From Acidocella aquatica (GTDB lineage: Bacteria > Pseudomonadota > Alphaproteobacteria > Acetobacterales > Acetobacteraceae): a stretch of DNA of 64,000 nucleotides. The position numbers and the translations under genes are program-made. Below the pieces are notes generated by a model. It was not told where the DNA came from and made no database searches. It saw only the letters and a program-made list of their open reading frames with translations. Within the stretch, counting starts at the first letter, position 1; every line of letters begins with the position of its first letter. The stretch covers positions 186,001 through 250,000 of the forward strand of contig NZ_BSOS01000065.1 of the NCBI RefSeq assembly GCF_030160635.1, written 5' to 3'. Shown piece after piece: positions 50,916-60,120 of this stretch.

Positions 50916-52648
50916 TGTATCCGCTGCTTTTTCTCCTCGCCGCCGCGCTCAACATCGTGGCCGGGGCGCATCAATGGCCCGGTGTGCTCGCGGGCAGTTT
51001 GAACGATCCTGACAGCTACATGCGCCTGCTGCGGCTGGAGGATGGCATCCGCGCCGGGCATCTGGTGATAACGGTGGCGCGCGATGATTCCGGCGCGGGG
51101 GTGATGGTGGAGTGGTCGCGCCTGCTGGATATGGTGCTGTGGCTGCTGGCGGCACCCTTCGCGCCGTTTATCGGCTGGCACCGGGCGCTTTATGTGGCGG
51201 GGGTGGCGCTGGGGCCGCTGGGGGTTGGCGCGCTGGGGGTTGTCTGCGCCTGGGTGGCGGAACCCTTCGCCGCGCGGCGCTTTTTATGGGCGGCGGCGGT
51301 GGCGGCGGCGCTGTTGCCGGGGCTTCAGGCCTTCGCCATTCCGGGTGTCGTGCATTATCATATTTTGCTGCTGGTGCTGATCGTGCTGACGGTGGGCTGC
51401 GTGGCGCGCGCCTGGCACGATAATATCACCTACGGGCTGCTCGCCGGGGTGAGCGGCGGTTTCGCCATATGGCTTACACCCGAGACCATGCCCTTTGTGC
51501 TGATGGCGTTCGCGGTGCTGCTGCTGCGCTGGCTATATGTGCCCCTGGGCAAGACGATCACCGCCTGCGCGGCCGGATTTTTCGATGTGTTGAGCATCGC
51601 GCTGATGATCGACCCGCCCCAGGGGGGCTGGGGCGTGCCGGAGATTGACCGGCTGTCGCTGGTTTATGTGGTGCTGGGCATGTTGTTGCTGGCGGGCGCC
51701 GGGGGGTTGTGGCTGCTGGAGGCGCGCTGGCGGCTAAAACACGCCCGTCCGCTGGGGGTGGCGCTGATGGTGCTGGCGGTGGCGGCCTGGGTGGCGATGT
51801 TCCCGAAGGTGGCGATGGGGCCTTATGGCATCATGCCGGCAGCGGATGCGCGTAAGTTTTTTGGCGTTATCGCGCAGCAGCAGCCCGTGCGCGGGTTGGA
51901 TCTGCTGGTGTATCTGGGGCCCGGCGCGCTGGCGCTGGCCTATGCGCTATGGCGCGTGGCGGCCCGGCCGGATGGCGGCATCGTGGCGGGCCGTGCGCGC
52001 TGGCTGTGGCTCTATATCGCGGTGTGCGATGCCGTGGCGCTGGTCCTGGGCGTTCAATTCATGCTGTTCGTCGAATTCGCGCCCGCGGCGGCTGCGGTGC
52101 TGCTCCCGGTGGCGTTGAGCGAGATGAGCCTGCGGTTCGAGGCGCGGCCAGCGCTGGCGATGGTCTCGCGCCTGGGCCTGTTGCTGGCCGTGCTGCTGGT
52201 GCCGGTGGCGGCGGCGGGGCTGAACAAGCCTCCCGCGGCGCAGGGGGCGGCCGGGGCAGATTATCCCTCCTGCAACCTGCGTGAAATTGCGCCCTTGCTG
52301 GTTCCGGCGGCTGGTCAGCCCGTGCTGGCCGGAGCGGATGCCGCGCCAGAGCTGCTCTACCGCACGCAGGTGGAGACAGTCGGCTCGCTCTACCACCATG
52401 GCCTGCAGGGCTATTTGCGTGATCGCGCGGCATGGCGCGCAACGCCGGGCGCGCAGGTGCCGGCGGCGGTGTTGGCGACCGGCGCGCGGTTCGTGCTGTT
52501 CTGCCCCACCGCGGCACGCTACCCGCTGGTCGCGGATTTGCCAAAGGTTACGCTATGGGACGTGTTGGAGGCAGGCAACCCGCCGGCCTGGCTGCAGCCT
52601 CTGGGTAGCAACGCGCAGGGCTGGCGGCTTTATAAAATAACCTTCTGA
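50912..52648 (+). CDS. Polytopic membrane protein, STT3/PMT-like glycosyltransferase candidate
   Basis: A 578-residue membrane protein with about twelve hydrophobic helices and a C-terminal soluble part. The first periplasmic loop reads SLNDPDSYMRLLRLEDGIRA, a DxD-like pattern seen in STT3/oligosaccharyltransferases and related lipid-linked sugar transferases; VVEWSRLLDMVLWLLAAP then follows. The C-terminal 100 residues are soluble. It overlaps the previous gene's stop and converges with anmK by 19 bp. Possible role: moving a lipid-linked sugar to protein or glycan. Not firmly assigned. Confidence 0.7.
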   Translation: MMYPLLFLLAAALNIVAGAHQWPGVLAGSLNDPDSYMRLLRLEDGIRAGHLVITVARDDSGAGVMVEWSRLLDMVLWLLAAPFAPFIGWHRALYVAGVALGPLGVGALGVVCAWVAEPFAARRFLWAAAVAAALLPGLQAFAIPGVVHYHILLLVLIVLTVGCVARAWHDNITYGLLAGVSGGFAIWLTPETMPFVLMAFAVLLLRWLYVPLGKTITACAAGFFDVLSIALMIDPPQGGWGVPEIDRLSLVYVVLGMLLLAGAGGLWLLEARWRLKHARPLGVALMVLAVAAWVAMFPKVAMGPYGIMPAADARKFFGVIAQQQPVRGLDLLVYLGPGALALAYALWRVAARPDGGIVAGRARWLWLYIAVCDAVALVLGVQFMLFVEFAPAAAAVLLPVALSEMSLRFEARPALAMVSRLGLLLAVLLVPVAAAGLNKPPAAQGAAGADYPSCNLREIAPLLVPAAGQPVLAGADAAPELLYRTQVETVGSLYHHGLQGYLRDRAAWRATPGAQVPAAVLATGARFVLFCPTAARYPLVADLPKVTLWDVLEAGNPPAWLQPLGSNAQGWRLYKITF

Positions 52649-53712
52649 AGCCGCCCGCCGGTGAGCGGGTGCGCAACGCCGGTGGTGCCGGGCAGCGAGA
52701 GCGGCAGGCCCTTTAGCGAGCGCACGGCCAGATAGGCGAAGCATTGTGCCTCCAGCGCGTCGCCATCCCATCCGGCAGCCTCCACCGGCTGCACCGGCAC
52801 GGCGAATTGCGCTTGCAGCCCGGCCATGAGCACCGGGTTTTTGCGCCCCCCGCCGCCCACGAGCACGCGCAGCGGTGACGCGGGCAACGGCGCCGCCGCG
52901 ATGGCGCGGGTGCAAAAGGCGGCGAGGGTGGCGGCGGCGTTTGCGGGCGGGAGCGCCGCCGTGGCCTGGGCGATGAGGGCGGAGAAGGTGAGGCGGTCCA
53001 ACGATTTTGGCGCGGTTTTGGCGAAATATGGGTGCGCCAGCAGCGTGGCCAGCCGCGCTTCATCCACCGTCCCGGAGGCGGCCAGGGCGCCGTCTTTGTC
53101 ATAAGGCAGGCCAAGATGCGCCTGCGCCAGATCATCCAGCGGGCCGTTGCCGGGGCCGGTGTCGCAGGCGAGGATTTCGCCCTCCGCGCCAAGCCAGGTG
53201 ATGTTGGCGACGCCGCCGATGTTCACAATCAGCAATGGTTTGGGCAGATCGCGCGCCATGGCGGCGTGGAAGACCGGCGCCAGCGGCGCGCCCTGGCCCC
53301 CGGCGGCGACATCGGCGGAACGGAAATCATGCACCACCGGAATGCGCGCGAGCCGCGCCAGCTGGGCCGCATCGCCGATCTGCCAGGTGCGATGCTGTTC
53401 GGGCGCATGCAAGATGGTCTGGCCGTGAAAGCCGATGACATCGGCCGAGCGCCCGGCCAGGGCAATGGCGATGGCGTGGTCATATGTGAGGCGCTGCTCC
53501 ACGTCTTTCAGGAAGGCATCGTCCGGCGTGAGGGTGGGTGCGAGGTCGAGCAGGCGGCGCAGATCGGCGCGCAGCGAGTCCTCATAAGCCAGCATGGCGG
53601 TGGGGCCGAAATGGGTGATGCGCTCGCCATCGGTTTCCAGCCAGGCAACATCCACGCCATCAAGCGAGGTGCCGGACATCAGGCCGATGGCGCGGATTGA
53701 TTTATTGGGCAT
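52630..53712 (-). CDS. anmK: Anhydro-N-acetylmuramic acid kinase
   Basis: A 360-residue enzyme that phosphorylates and opens 1,6-anhydroMurNAc during cell wall recycling. RAIGLMSGTSLDGVDVAWLE, GFHGQTILHAPEQHRTWQIG and NIGGVANITWLGAEGEIL are diagnostic, with DTGPGNGPLDDLAQ. ATG 53712 fits; the upstream frame belongs to other sequence. It is divergent from the GT87 gene, and anmK next to tyrS (here with the GT87 in between) is a usual alphaproteobacterial order. Confidence 0.95.
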   Translation of the reverse strand: MPNKSIRAIGLMSGTSLDGVDVAWLETDGERITHFGPTAMLAYEDSLRADLRRLLDLAPTLTPDDAFLKDVEQRLTYDHAIAIALAGRSADVIGFHGQTILHAPEQHRTWQIGDAAQLARLARIPVVHDFRSADVAAGGQGAPLAPVFHAAMARDLPKPLLIVNIGGVANITWLGAEGEILACDTGPGNGPLDDLAQAHLGLPYDKDGALAASGTVDEARLATLLAHPYFAKTAPKSLDRLTFSALIAQATAALPPANAAATLAAFCTRAIAAAPLPASPLRVLVGGGGRKNPVLMAGLQAQFAVPVQPVEAAGWDGDALEAQCFAYLAVRSLKGLPLSLPGTTGVAHPLTGGRLQKVIL

Positions 53713-53756
53713 AACGGCTGTGCTACGCGTTGTTGTGAAAATAGTTAAGAGGCGGC

Positions 53757-54992
53757 ATGGGCGGGGTTTGGCAACGGTTGCGGGCGTATCTTGTTCTGTC
53801 CTGGCGCATGGGAGCTTATGGCCTTCTCGTAGCGTTCTGGATGGTGCTGTTGCAGGCGGCGGGCACGCACATGGCGCCCCGGCTGAGCTATTTGACCGCG
53901 CACCGGCCAATTGCCAACGATGCGCCGTGCGGCCGGCCCGAATGTGATTTTTCGGTTTTTTGGCCCGCAGGCCGTCTGGCGCGCGAACATGCTTACGCGA
54001 CACTCTACACGCCGCAGCCTTTCAGCCGGGCCGCAGCCACAATGCTGCTCCCTGGCAGCCAGATCGAGACGTTTTTCTACCCCCCGCCCATGCTGCTGCC
54101 GGTGGCACTGATCTCGTATTTGCCGTTTGAATGGGGGTTTTTTGTCTGGACTTTCGGGATGCTTCTGCTTGCCGCCGCCGTGCTGCGCCGGGCGCGGTTG
54201 CCATGGGGGGTGATTTTGGCCGGGCTGCTCAGTCCGGCGGCGCTGCTGGACATTCAGCTCGGGCAGGTGAACATATTGGGTTATGCGCTGTTTCTGGCCG
54301 GACTGCTGCTCTCAAGCGAGCGCCGGGGGGCGGCTGGCGGGTTGCTGGGTTTCCTCGCCTGCAAACCCCAGATCGGGCTTTTGGCGCCCGTCGTGCTGCT
54401 GGCGCAACGCAACGGGCGGGCGTTAGGGGGATTTTTGCTTGTCGTGGGGCTTTTGGTGGCGATGGTTGTGGCAATTTTTGGGTTGGATGCCATCAGTGCT
54501 TACCTCACGATTGGCCGCGCGGAAGATGCCCGTGTTCTGGACTTGCCGTTCCACCCATTATCAAATGAGGGCTGGGGCCTCTCGGTATTCTGGATGTTGC
54601 GTAGTCTTCACGCCGGCGTGCCACTTGCCGGTGCGGTCCAGGCTGGCGTGAGTCTTTGCGCCGCGGGAGTTTGTTATTGGCTTTGGCGCCAGGCGAATAT
54701 TTTGCATGCTGTTAAGGTCGAAATGACGGTATTTTTGGCGCTGCTGGCAACACCTTTTGGTTACACGGGCGAGATGGTGGCCTATTCTCTTGTGCTGGCA
54801 GCCGCAGCGCAGTCGCGCGGCTGGCGGATTGATTTGTTGGATGCCCTGTTCTGGTTGTGGCCTGGGATATGTCTGTTTGTCTCGGTGCAGACGGGCGTAC
54901 TGCTCACCCCGTTGGTCGTGCTGCTGACGTTGGTGCGAAGCTGGGTGCGGGCTGGCATAGGAGCGCCATATTTGTTGCGGGCAACGGAATAA
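53757..54992 (+). CDS. GT87 (DUF2029) polytopic glycosyltransferase, second copy
   Basis: A 411-residue membrane protein with about ten helices. CDFSVFWPAGRLAREHAYAT, FSRAAATMLL, and IETFFYPPPMLLPVALISYL match the GT87 N-terminal pattern. It lies between anmK and tyrS, which are usually neighbours, so it looks inserted. The 45-codon tail sequence directly downstream (55076-55213) repeats its C-terminal pattern TGxLLTPLVV, hinting at a duplication. Donor and acceptor unknown. Confidence 0.85.
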   Translation: MGGVWQRLRAYLVLSWRMGAYGLLVAFWMVLLQAAGTHMAPRLSYLTAHRPIANDAPCGRPECDFSVFWPAGRLAREHAYATLYTPQPFSRAAATMLLPGSQIETFFYPPPMLLPVALISYLPFEWGFFVWTFGMLLLAAAVLRRARLPWGVILAGLLSPAALLDIQLGQVNILGYALFLAGLLLSSERRGAAGGLLGFLACKPQIGLLAPVVLLAQRNGRALGGFLLVVGLLVAMVVAIFGLDAISAYLTIGRAEDARVLDLPFHPLSNEGWGLSVFWMLRSLHAGVPLAGAVQAGVSLCAAGVCYWLWRQANILHAVKVEMTVFLALLATPFGYTGEMVAYSLVLAAAAQSRGWRIDLLDALFWLWPGICLFVSVQTGVLLTPLVVLLTLVRSWVRAGIGAPYLLRATE

Positions 54993-55075
54993 TGCTGTTC
55001 GGGCATGTGCGAAATTGTCTGGCCGTGACAATCGATGGCATCCGTGCTGCGCCCCGCCAGTGCATTGGCGGCCTT

Positions 55076-55213
55076 TGCCCAATGGTGGTGTCGAGAACCG
55101 GCTTTCTGCTCACCCCACTCGTCGTGACCCTGGCGCTCGCGCGCACCTGGTATCGGGCGGGTTTGCCGCTGCCGCATTTGCCGCGGCGGGCGGCTGTGCT
55201 ACCCCGCGCCTGA
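55076..55213 (+). pseudogene. Remnant of a GT87 C-terminus
   Basis: The frame reads MVVSRTGFLLTPLVVTLALA and RTWYRAGLPLPHLPR, aligning with the intact gene's VQTGVLLTPLVVLLTLVRSW and VRAGIGAPYLLRATE in the same order. Only this tail is recognisable, in a different frame from the intact gene and with no start of its own. It is best read as the leftover C-terminus of a former or recombined GT87 copy. Confidence 0.6.
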
Positions 55214-55219
55214 GAGGGT

Positions 55220-56461
55220 ATGAAAAACATGGCGAAGAGTGAGTTTCTGGCCGAGGCGAAGGCGCGCGGCTTTGTGTTTCAATGCACCGACGAGGAGGCG
55301 CTCGATGCCGCCTGCGCTGCGGGGAGCATCGCGGGCTATGCCGGGTTCGATCTGACAGCCGAAAGCCTGCACGTGGGTCATATGATCCCCATCATGCTGC
55401 TGCGCCTGTTCCAGAAGCATGGGCACCGCCCCGTGGCGCTCATGGGCGGGGGGACGACGCGGATCGGCGATCCATCCTTCCGCGAGGAGGCGCGGCAGTT
55501 GCTCTCCGACGAGCAGATCGCCAAAAATCTCATCGGCATCCGCGCGAACATCGAGGCGTTCATCAGCTTTGGCGATGGCCCGAATGATGCCGTGCTGGTC
55601 AATAATGCCGACTGGCTTGACCGTTTGAGCTATATTGAGCTGCTGCGCGAAGTGGGGGTGCATTTCTCGGTCAACCGCATGCTCTCGTTTGATTCAGTGC
55701 GCTCACGGCTTGAACGCGAGCAGGGGCTCACCTTCCTGGAGTTCAACTACTCCATTTTGCAAAGCTATGATTTCCGCGCGCTGAGCCGCCAATACGGCGT
55801 TGTTTTGCAGATGGGCGGCTCCGACCAGTGGGGCAATATCGTCTCCGGCGTCGACCTGGTGCGCCGCACCGACCAGAAGGGCGTGTTTGGCCTCACGACG
55901 CCGCTGATCACCACGGCATCGGGCGCGAAAATGGGCAAGTCGGCGGCCGGCGCGGTGTGGCTCTCGGCCGAAAAGCTCAGCCCGTATCATTACTGGCAGT
56001 TCTGGCGCAACACCGAGGATGCGGATGTTGGCCGGTTCCTGAAACTGTTCACGGATCTACCTCTGGATGAAATCGCGCGGCTGGAAGCGCTGGGCGGGGC
56101 GGAGCTGAACGGCGCCAAGGTGATTTTGGCAACCGAGGCAACCGCGCTGGCGCATGGCCGCGCGGCGGCGGCGGATGCGGCGGCAACGGCGCATAAAATC
56201 TTCAGCCAGGGCGGCGTCGCCGAAGGGTTGCCGCGCGTGGAGATTCCGGCGGCGGAGTTTGGCGCCGGGCTGGCGGCCTTCGCACTGTTCGCCCGCGCGG
56301 GGCTGGCCGCCAGCAACGGCGAGGCGCGGCGGCTGATACGCGGCGGCGGCGCGCGGCTGAATGATGAGGTGGTGGGTGATGAGGCGCAGGTGATCGCGCC
56401 GGCGGCCGAGATGAAGCTCTCCGCCGGCAAGAAGCACCATGTTCTGGTGAAATTAACCTGA
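55220..56461 (+). CDS. tyrS: Tyrosine-tRNA ligase
   Basis: A 413-residue class I aminoacyl-tRNA synthetase. The HIGH motif is HVGH in [16 protein letters not shown] and the KMSKS motif KMGKS in [25 protein letters not shown] and [20 protein letters not shown] with DQWGN are typical. The C-terminal S4-like tail has [15 protein letters not shown]. An ATG at 55229 ([10 protein letters not shown]) is the more family-like start than ATG 55220. Confidence 0.97.
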   Translation: MKNMAKSEFLAEAKARGFVFQCTDEEALDAACAAGSIAGYAGFDLTAESLHVGHMIPIMLLRLFQKHGHRPVALMGGGTTRIGDPSFREEARQLLSDEQIAKNLIGIRANIEAFISFGDGPNDAVLVNNADWLDRLSYIELLREVGVHFSVNRMLSFDSVRSRLEREQGLTFLEFNYSILQSYDFRALSRQYGVVLQMGGSDQWGNIVSGVDLVRRTDQKGVFGLTTPLITTASGAKMGKSAAGAVWLSAEKLSPYHYWQFWRNTEDADVGRFLKLFTDLPLDEIARLEALGGAELNGAKVILATEATALAHGRAAAADAAATAHKIFSQGGVAEGLPRVEIPAAEFGAGLAAFALFARAGLAASNGEARRLIRGGGARLNDEVVGDEAQVIAPAAEMKLSAGKKHHVLVKLT

Positions 56462-56472
56462 CCTGCTGATTT

Positions 56473-56503
56473 TTCCGGCATCCTGCCGCGTGGGGTGCCG
56501 GAA
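56473..56503. terminator. Hairpin after tyrS
   Basis: TTCCGGCATCC (56473-56483) pairs with GGGTGCCGGAA (56493-56503), an 11-bp stem with one G-U wobble and a 9-nt loop, 11 bp after the tyrS stop. No U-run follows, so it may be a Rho-aided or non-classical terminator. Confidence 0.45.
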
Positions 56504-56624
56504 CTGTCCATCAAAAATTCAACTTCGTCTGCGCGCGTCTGATTGAACGATTCAGGCGGCATCTCCCACATTGCAAAATTCTCCTTTGCGTGGTGTGTGA
56601 GATGCATCAGCCGGAGGAGATCGC

Positions 56625-59600
56625 ATGTCCGTCCATGCCGCGATTACACATCGTACGTCCTACAAATACGACCGCCCCGTTGCTCTGGGCCCGCAGACGA
56701 TCCGCCTGCGCCCGGCCCCGCATGCGCGCACGCCGATCCTCTCGTATTCGCTGAAGGTCTCGCCGCAGCCGCATTTTCTCAACTGGCAGCAGGACCCGCA
56801 GGGCAATTTCATGGCCCGCGTGGTGTTCCCCGAGCGGGTGACGAGCTTTGAGGTGGTGGTGGACGTGGTGGCCGACATGGCGACCATCAACCCGTTCGAT
56901 TTTTTCCTGGAGCCGGAAGCGGAGACTTATCCGTTTACTTATGATGACATTTTGGCCGAGGAGCTGGCGCCGTTCCGCGTACTGCGCAATCCGGGCAAAA
57001 AACTCCAGGCGCTCATCGGCGAGGTCCACGCCGAACATGGCAACAAAGAGCTGCGCATGGTGGACATGCTGGTGCTCATCAACCGGATGATCGCCGAGCG
57101 CATCTCCTATGTGGTGCGCATGGAGCCTGGCGTGTGGAGCCCTGAGCAGACCTTGACCAAGGCGAAAGGCTCATGCCGGGATTCGGCCTGGCTGCTGGTG
57201 AACCTGCTGCGCCACCTGGGGTTCGCGGCGCGGTTTGTTTCGGGTTATCTCATCCAGCTGGTCGCTGATGTGAAACCGGTGGATGGCGGCGCCGAGGGCC
57301 CCGCCGCTGACTTCACTGATCTGCACGCATGGGCGGAGGTATATCTGCCGGGAGCCGGGTGGATCGGGCTGGACGCGACATCGGGCCTGATGGCGGGCGA
57401 GGGGCATATTCCACTGGCGGCCACACCCTCGCCCAGCTCGGCGGCGGCGATTTCCGGGCTGGTGGGCGAGTGCGAGACGGAATTTGAGTTCGACATGAAG
57501 GTGACGCGCGTGGCCGAGACGCCGCGCGTGACCAAGCCTTACACCCCGCGCGTGTGGCAGGATATTCTGGCGCAGGGCCGGGCGGTGGATGCCGCGCTGG
57601 CCAAGGGCGATGTGCGCCTCACCATGGGCGGCGAGCCGACATTTGTGGCGGCCTCCGATTTTGAGGCGCCGGAGTGGAATATTGATGCTTTGGGGCCCAC
57701 AAAGAGACAATTCGCCGGGCGGTTGATCCGCAAGCTCACCCCGCTGTGGAGCAAGGGCGCGGCGCTCACCTATAATATGGGCAAGCATTATCCGGGCGAG
57801 CAGCTGCCGCGCTGGGCGATCCATGCGCATTGGCGCGCCGATGGCGAGCCGGTGTGGAAGAACCCTGAACTGCTGGCGAGCGATGACGATAAGGATGACG
57901 CGGCGGCGGCGGATGCGGCGGCCTTCGCGGGCGCGCTGGCTGAGCGCCTGCAGGTGAATCCGGCGCTGGTGAACCCGGCGTATGAGGACATCCATTATTA
58001 TCTGTGGCGCGAGAAACGCCTGCCCGCGAATGTGGTGGCGATGGATGCCAAACTGGGCGATGAGCTGGAGCGGGCGCGGCTGGCAAAGGTGTTCGGCCAG
58101 GGGCTGGCCGCGCCGGTTGGCAGCGTGCTGCCGTTGCGGCGCGTAGTTATGGAGGGTGAGCGCGCATGGCAGAGCGGCAAATGGTTTTTCCGCGATGATG
58201 TAATGTTCCTGATCCCCGGTGATTCGCCCGTGGGGCTGCGCCTGCCGCTGGAGAGCCTGCCCTGGGCGGACCCGGCGCATATGGAGGTTGCCTTCGAGAC
58301 CGACCCGTTCGCCCCGCGCAAGCCGTTGCCCAAACGTGATTCGATGCAGCTGACGCGCGAGGGTTATGGCGGCAGCGGCATCGAGGGTTTCCGCCCCGTG
58401 CCGCAGGATGCGCCGGTGGTGGGACGCGAGGAGCCGGGGCTGGTGCGTACCGCGCTGGCGGTGGAGGCGCGCGATGGGATTCTGCATGTTTTCTACCCGC
58501 CGCTTTATGATGTGAGTGACTGGCTGGAGCTGACCGCCGCGGTTGAGGAAACCGCCGCCAGCATGGGCCGCAAGGTGGTGCTGGAAGGCTATCTGCCGCC
58601 GGAGGATGATCGGGTGATCAATTTCTCCGTCACACCGGACCCTGGCGTGATCGAGACGAATATTCACCCCGCCGCCAACTGGGGCGAGATCGTGGAGCGT
58701 ACTGAGCAGCTCTACGAGGTGGCGCGCGAAGTGGGGCTGATGACCGAGAAGTTCATGCTCGATGGCAGGCATGTCGGCACGGGCGGCGGCAACCATGTGG
58801 TGATGGGCGGCGCCACGCCCGATGACAGCCCATTTTTGCGCAGGCCCGATCTGCTGAAATCCATGCTGGGATTTTGGCATAACCACCCCTCGCTCAGCTT
58901 CCTGTTCAGCGGCCTGTTCATCGGGCCTTCGAGCCAGCATCCGCGCATCGACGAGGCGCGTGAGGATTCGCTCAACGAGCTGGAGATCGCGTTTCAGCAG
59001 GTGAACAGCGGAACTTATACGCCGCCCTGGCTGGTGGACCGGCTGTTTCGCAACATTCTCGCGGATATGACCGGCAACGGCCATCGCACGGAATTTTGCA
59101 TCGACAAGATGTATGCCCCCAATGGCGGCTCCGGCCGGCGCGGGCTGGTGGAGTTCCGCGCGTTCGAGATGCCGCCGCACGCGCAGATGTCAGCCGCGCA
59201 GGTGCTGCTGATGCGCTCGGCGATCGCGGCATTCTGGAACAAACCCTATGAGCGGCGGCTGGTTCGCTGGGGCACGCGGCTGCATGATGAGTTTCTGTTG
59301 CCGCATTATGCCGAAGCTGATTTCAAGGATGCGCTGGCTGAGCTTGACACTTTGGGATTCGGACTGGACCCGCAATGGTTCGCGCCGCATCTGGAGTTCC
59401 GCTTTCCGCAGGTGGGCGAAATCGCGGTGCGCGACATGCGGGTGGAACTACGCCACGCGCTGGAGCCTTGGCATGTTTTGGGCGAGGAACAAACCTCCGG
59501 CGGCACCGCGCGCTATGTCGATAGTTCCGCCGAGCGGCTGCAGGCGAAAGTCTCGGGCTGGGTGGATGAGCGTTACGCCCTGGCCTGCAACGGCGCCGCG

Positions 59601-59945
59601 CTGCCGCTGCAAAAAACCGAAGTGCCGGGTGAATATGTGGCGGGCGTGCGCTTCAAGGCCTGGCAGCCCTATTCGGCGCTGCACCCCACCATCCCGGCGC
59701 AGGTGCCTCTGGTGTTTGATGTGTATGATAAATGGTCCGGCCGCAGCATTGCGGGCATGAGCCACCATGTCGCGCATCCGGGCGGGCGGGCCTATGATGA
59801 TTTCCCCGTGAACGCGAATGCGGCGGAAGCACGGCGGCGTTCGCGCTTCTTCCCCTTTGGCCATACGCCGGGGCCGATGGCCGAGCCGCGCGAGGTGCGC
59901 GCGGTTGAGTATCCGCGCACGCTGGATCTGCGGCGCAATGCTTAA
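56625..59945 (+). CDS. Transglutaminase-DUF2126 fusion (predicted COOH-NH2 ligase)
   Basis: A 1106-residue fusion. Residues 1-300 are a transglutaminase-like module: C184 in KGSCRDSAWLLVNLLRHLGF, H234 in DLHAWAEVYLPG and D250 in IGLDATSG. From residue about 330 comes the DUF2126 part, with RLTMGGEPTFVAASDFEAPE, EKFMLDGRHVGTGGGNHVVM, GLVEFRAFEMPPH and QVPLVFDVYDKW, a fold assigned to glutamine-synthetase-like carboxylate-amine ligases. It usually lies with ATP-grasp/alpha-E and transglutaminase genes; here it is about 17 kb from the cluster. CCGGAGGAG precedes the ATG by 6 nt. Confidence 0.9.
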   Translation: MSVHAAITHRTSYKYDRPVALGPQTIRLRPAPHARTPILSYSLKVSPQPHFLNWQQDPQGNFMARVVFPERVTSFEVVVDVVADMATINPFDFFLEPEAETYPFTYDDILAEELAPFRVLRNPGKKLQALIGEVHAEHGNKELRMVDMLVLINRMIAERISYVVRMEPGVWSPEQTLTKAKGSCRDSAWLLVNLLRHLGFAARFVSGYLIQLVADVKPVDGGAEGPAADFTDLHAWAEVYLPGAGWIGLDATSGLMAGEGHIPLAATPSPSSAAAISGLVGECETEFEFDMKVTRVAETPRVTKPYTPRVWQDILAQGRAVDAALAKGDVRLTMGGEPTFVAASDFEAPEWNIDALGPTKRQFAGRLIRKLTPLWSKGAALTYNMGKHYPGEQLPRWAIHAHWRADGEPVWKNPELLASDDDKDDAAAADAAAFAGALAERLQVNPALVNPAYEDIHYYLWREKRLPANVVAMDAKLGDELERARLAKVFGQGLAAPVGSVLPLRRVVMEGERAWQSGKWFFRDDVMFLIPGDSPVGLRLPLESLPWADPAHMEVAFETDPFAPRKPLPKRDSMQLTREGYGGSGIEGFRPVPQDAPVVGREEPGLVRTALAVEARDGILHVFYPPLYDVSDWLELTAAVEETAASMGRKVVLEGYLPPEDDRVINFSVTPDPGVIETNIHPAANWGEIVERTEQLYEVAREVGLMTEKFMLDGRHVGTGGGNHVVMGGATPDDSPFLRRPDLLKSMLGFWHNHPSLSFLFSGLFIGPSSQHPRIDEAREDSLNELEIAFQQVNSGTYTPPWLVDRLFRNILADMTGNGHRTEFCIDKMYAPNGGSGRRGLVEFRAFEMPPHAQMSAAQVLLMRSAIAAFWNKPYERRLVRWGTRLHDEFLLPHYAEADFKDALAELDTLGFGLDPQWFAPHLEFRFPQVGEIAVRDMRVELRHALEPWHVLGEEQTSGGTARYVDSSAERLQAKVSGWVDERYALACNGAALPLQKTEVPGEYVAGVRFKAWQPYSALHPTIPAQVPLVFDVYDKWSGRSIAGMSHHVAHPGGRAYDDFPVNANAAEARRRSRFFPFGHTPGPMAEPREVRAVEYPRTLDLRRNA

Positions 59946-60120
59946 AAACCTGATCCGCCGGCTCCAGCGCTACGCCTTTGCCGAGTTGTTCAACGAGCTG
60001 GCGGCGATCCGGCTGGAGCTGGCGCGGCGCAATGAGGTGCTGGAAGGCGCGCTGCTGGCGATCGCGCTGGAGCGCGCGACTCAGGCGAGCTCCAGCAGCT
60101 CCAGCAACGAGGCGGCATAA
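59938..60120 (+). CDS. Small ORF overlapping both neighbours
   Basis: A possible 60-residue protein beginning MLKNLIRRLQRYAFAELFNE and LAAIRLELARRNEV, an amphipathic charged helix, ending in a serine-rich tail that is antisense to the end of the glycosyltransferase. The ATG overlaps the end of the DUF2126 gene by 8 bp. Helical pattern and position suggest a real small gene, but the tail could be chance. Confidence 0.4.
   Translation: MLKNLIRRLQRYAFAELFNELAAIRLELARRNEVLEGALLAIALERATQASSSSSSNEAA

Noticed and set aside
57171-59180. 669-codon minus-strand frame
   Set aside because: It mirrors the DUF2126 gene, lacks motifs and has unlikely composition.
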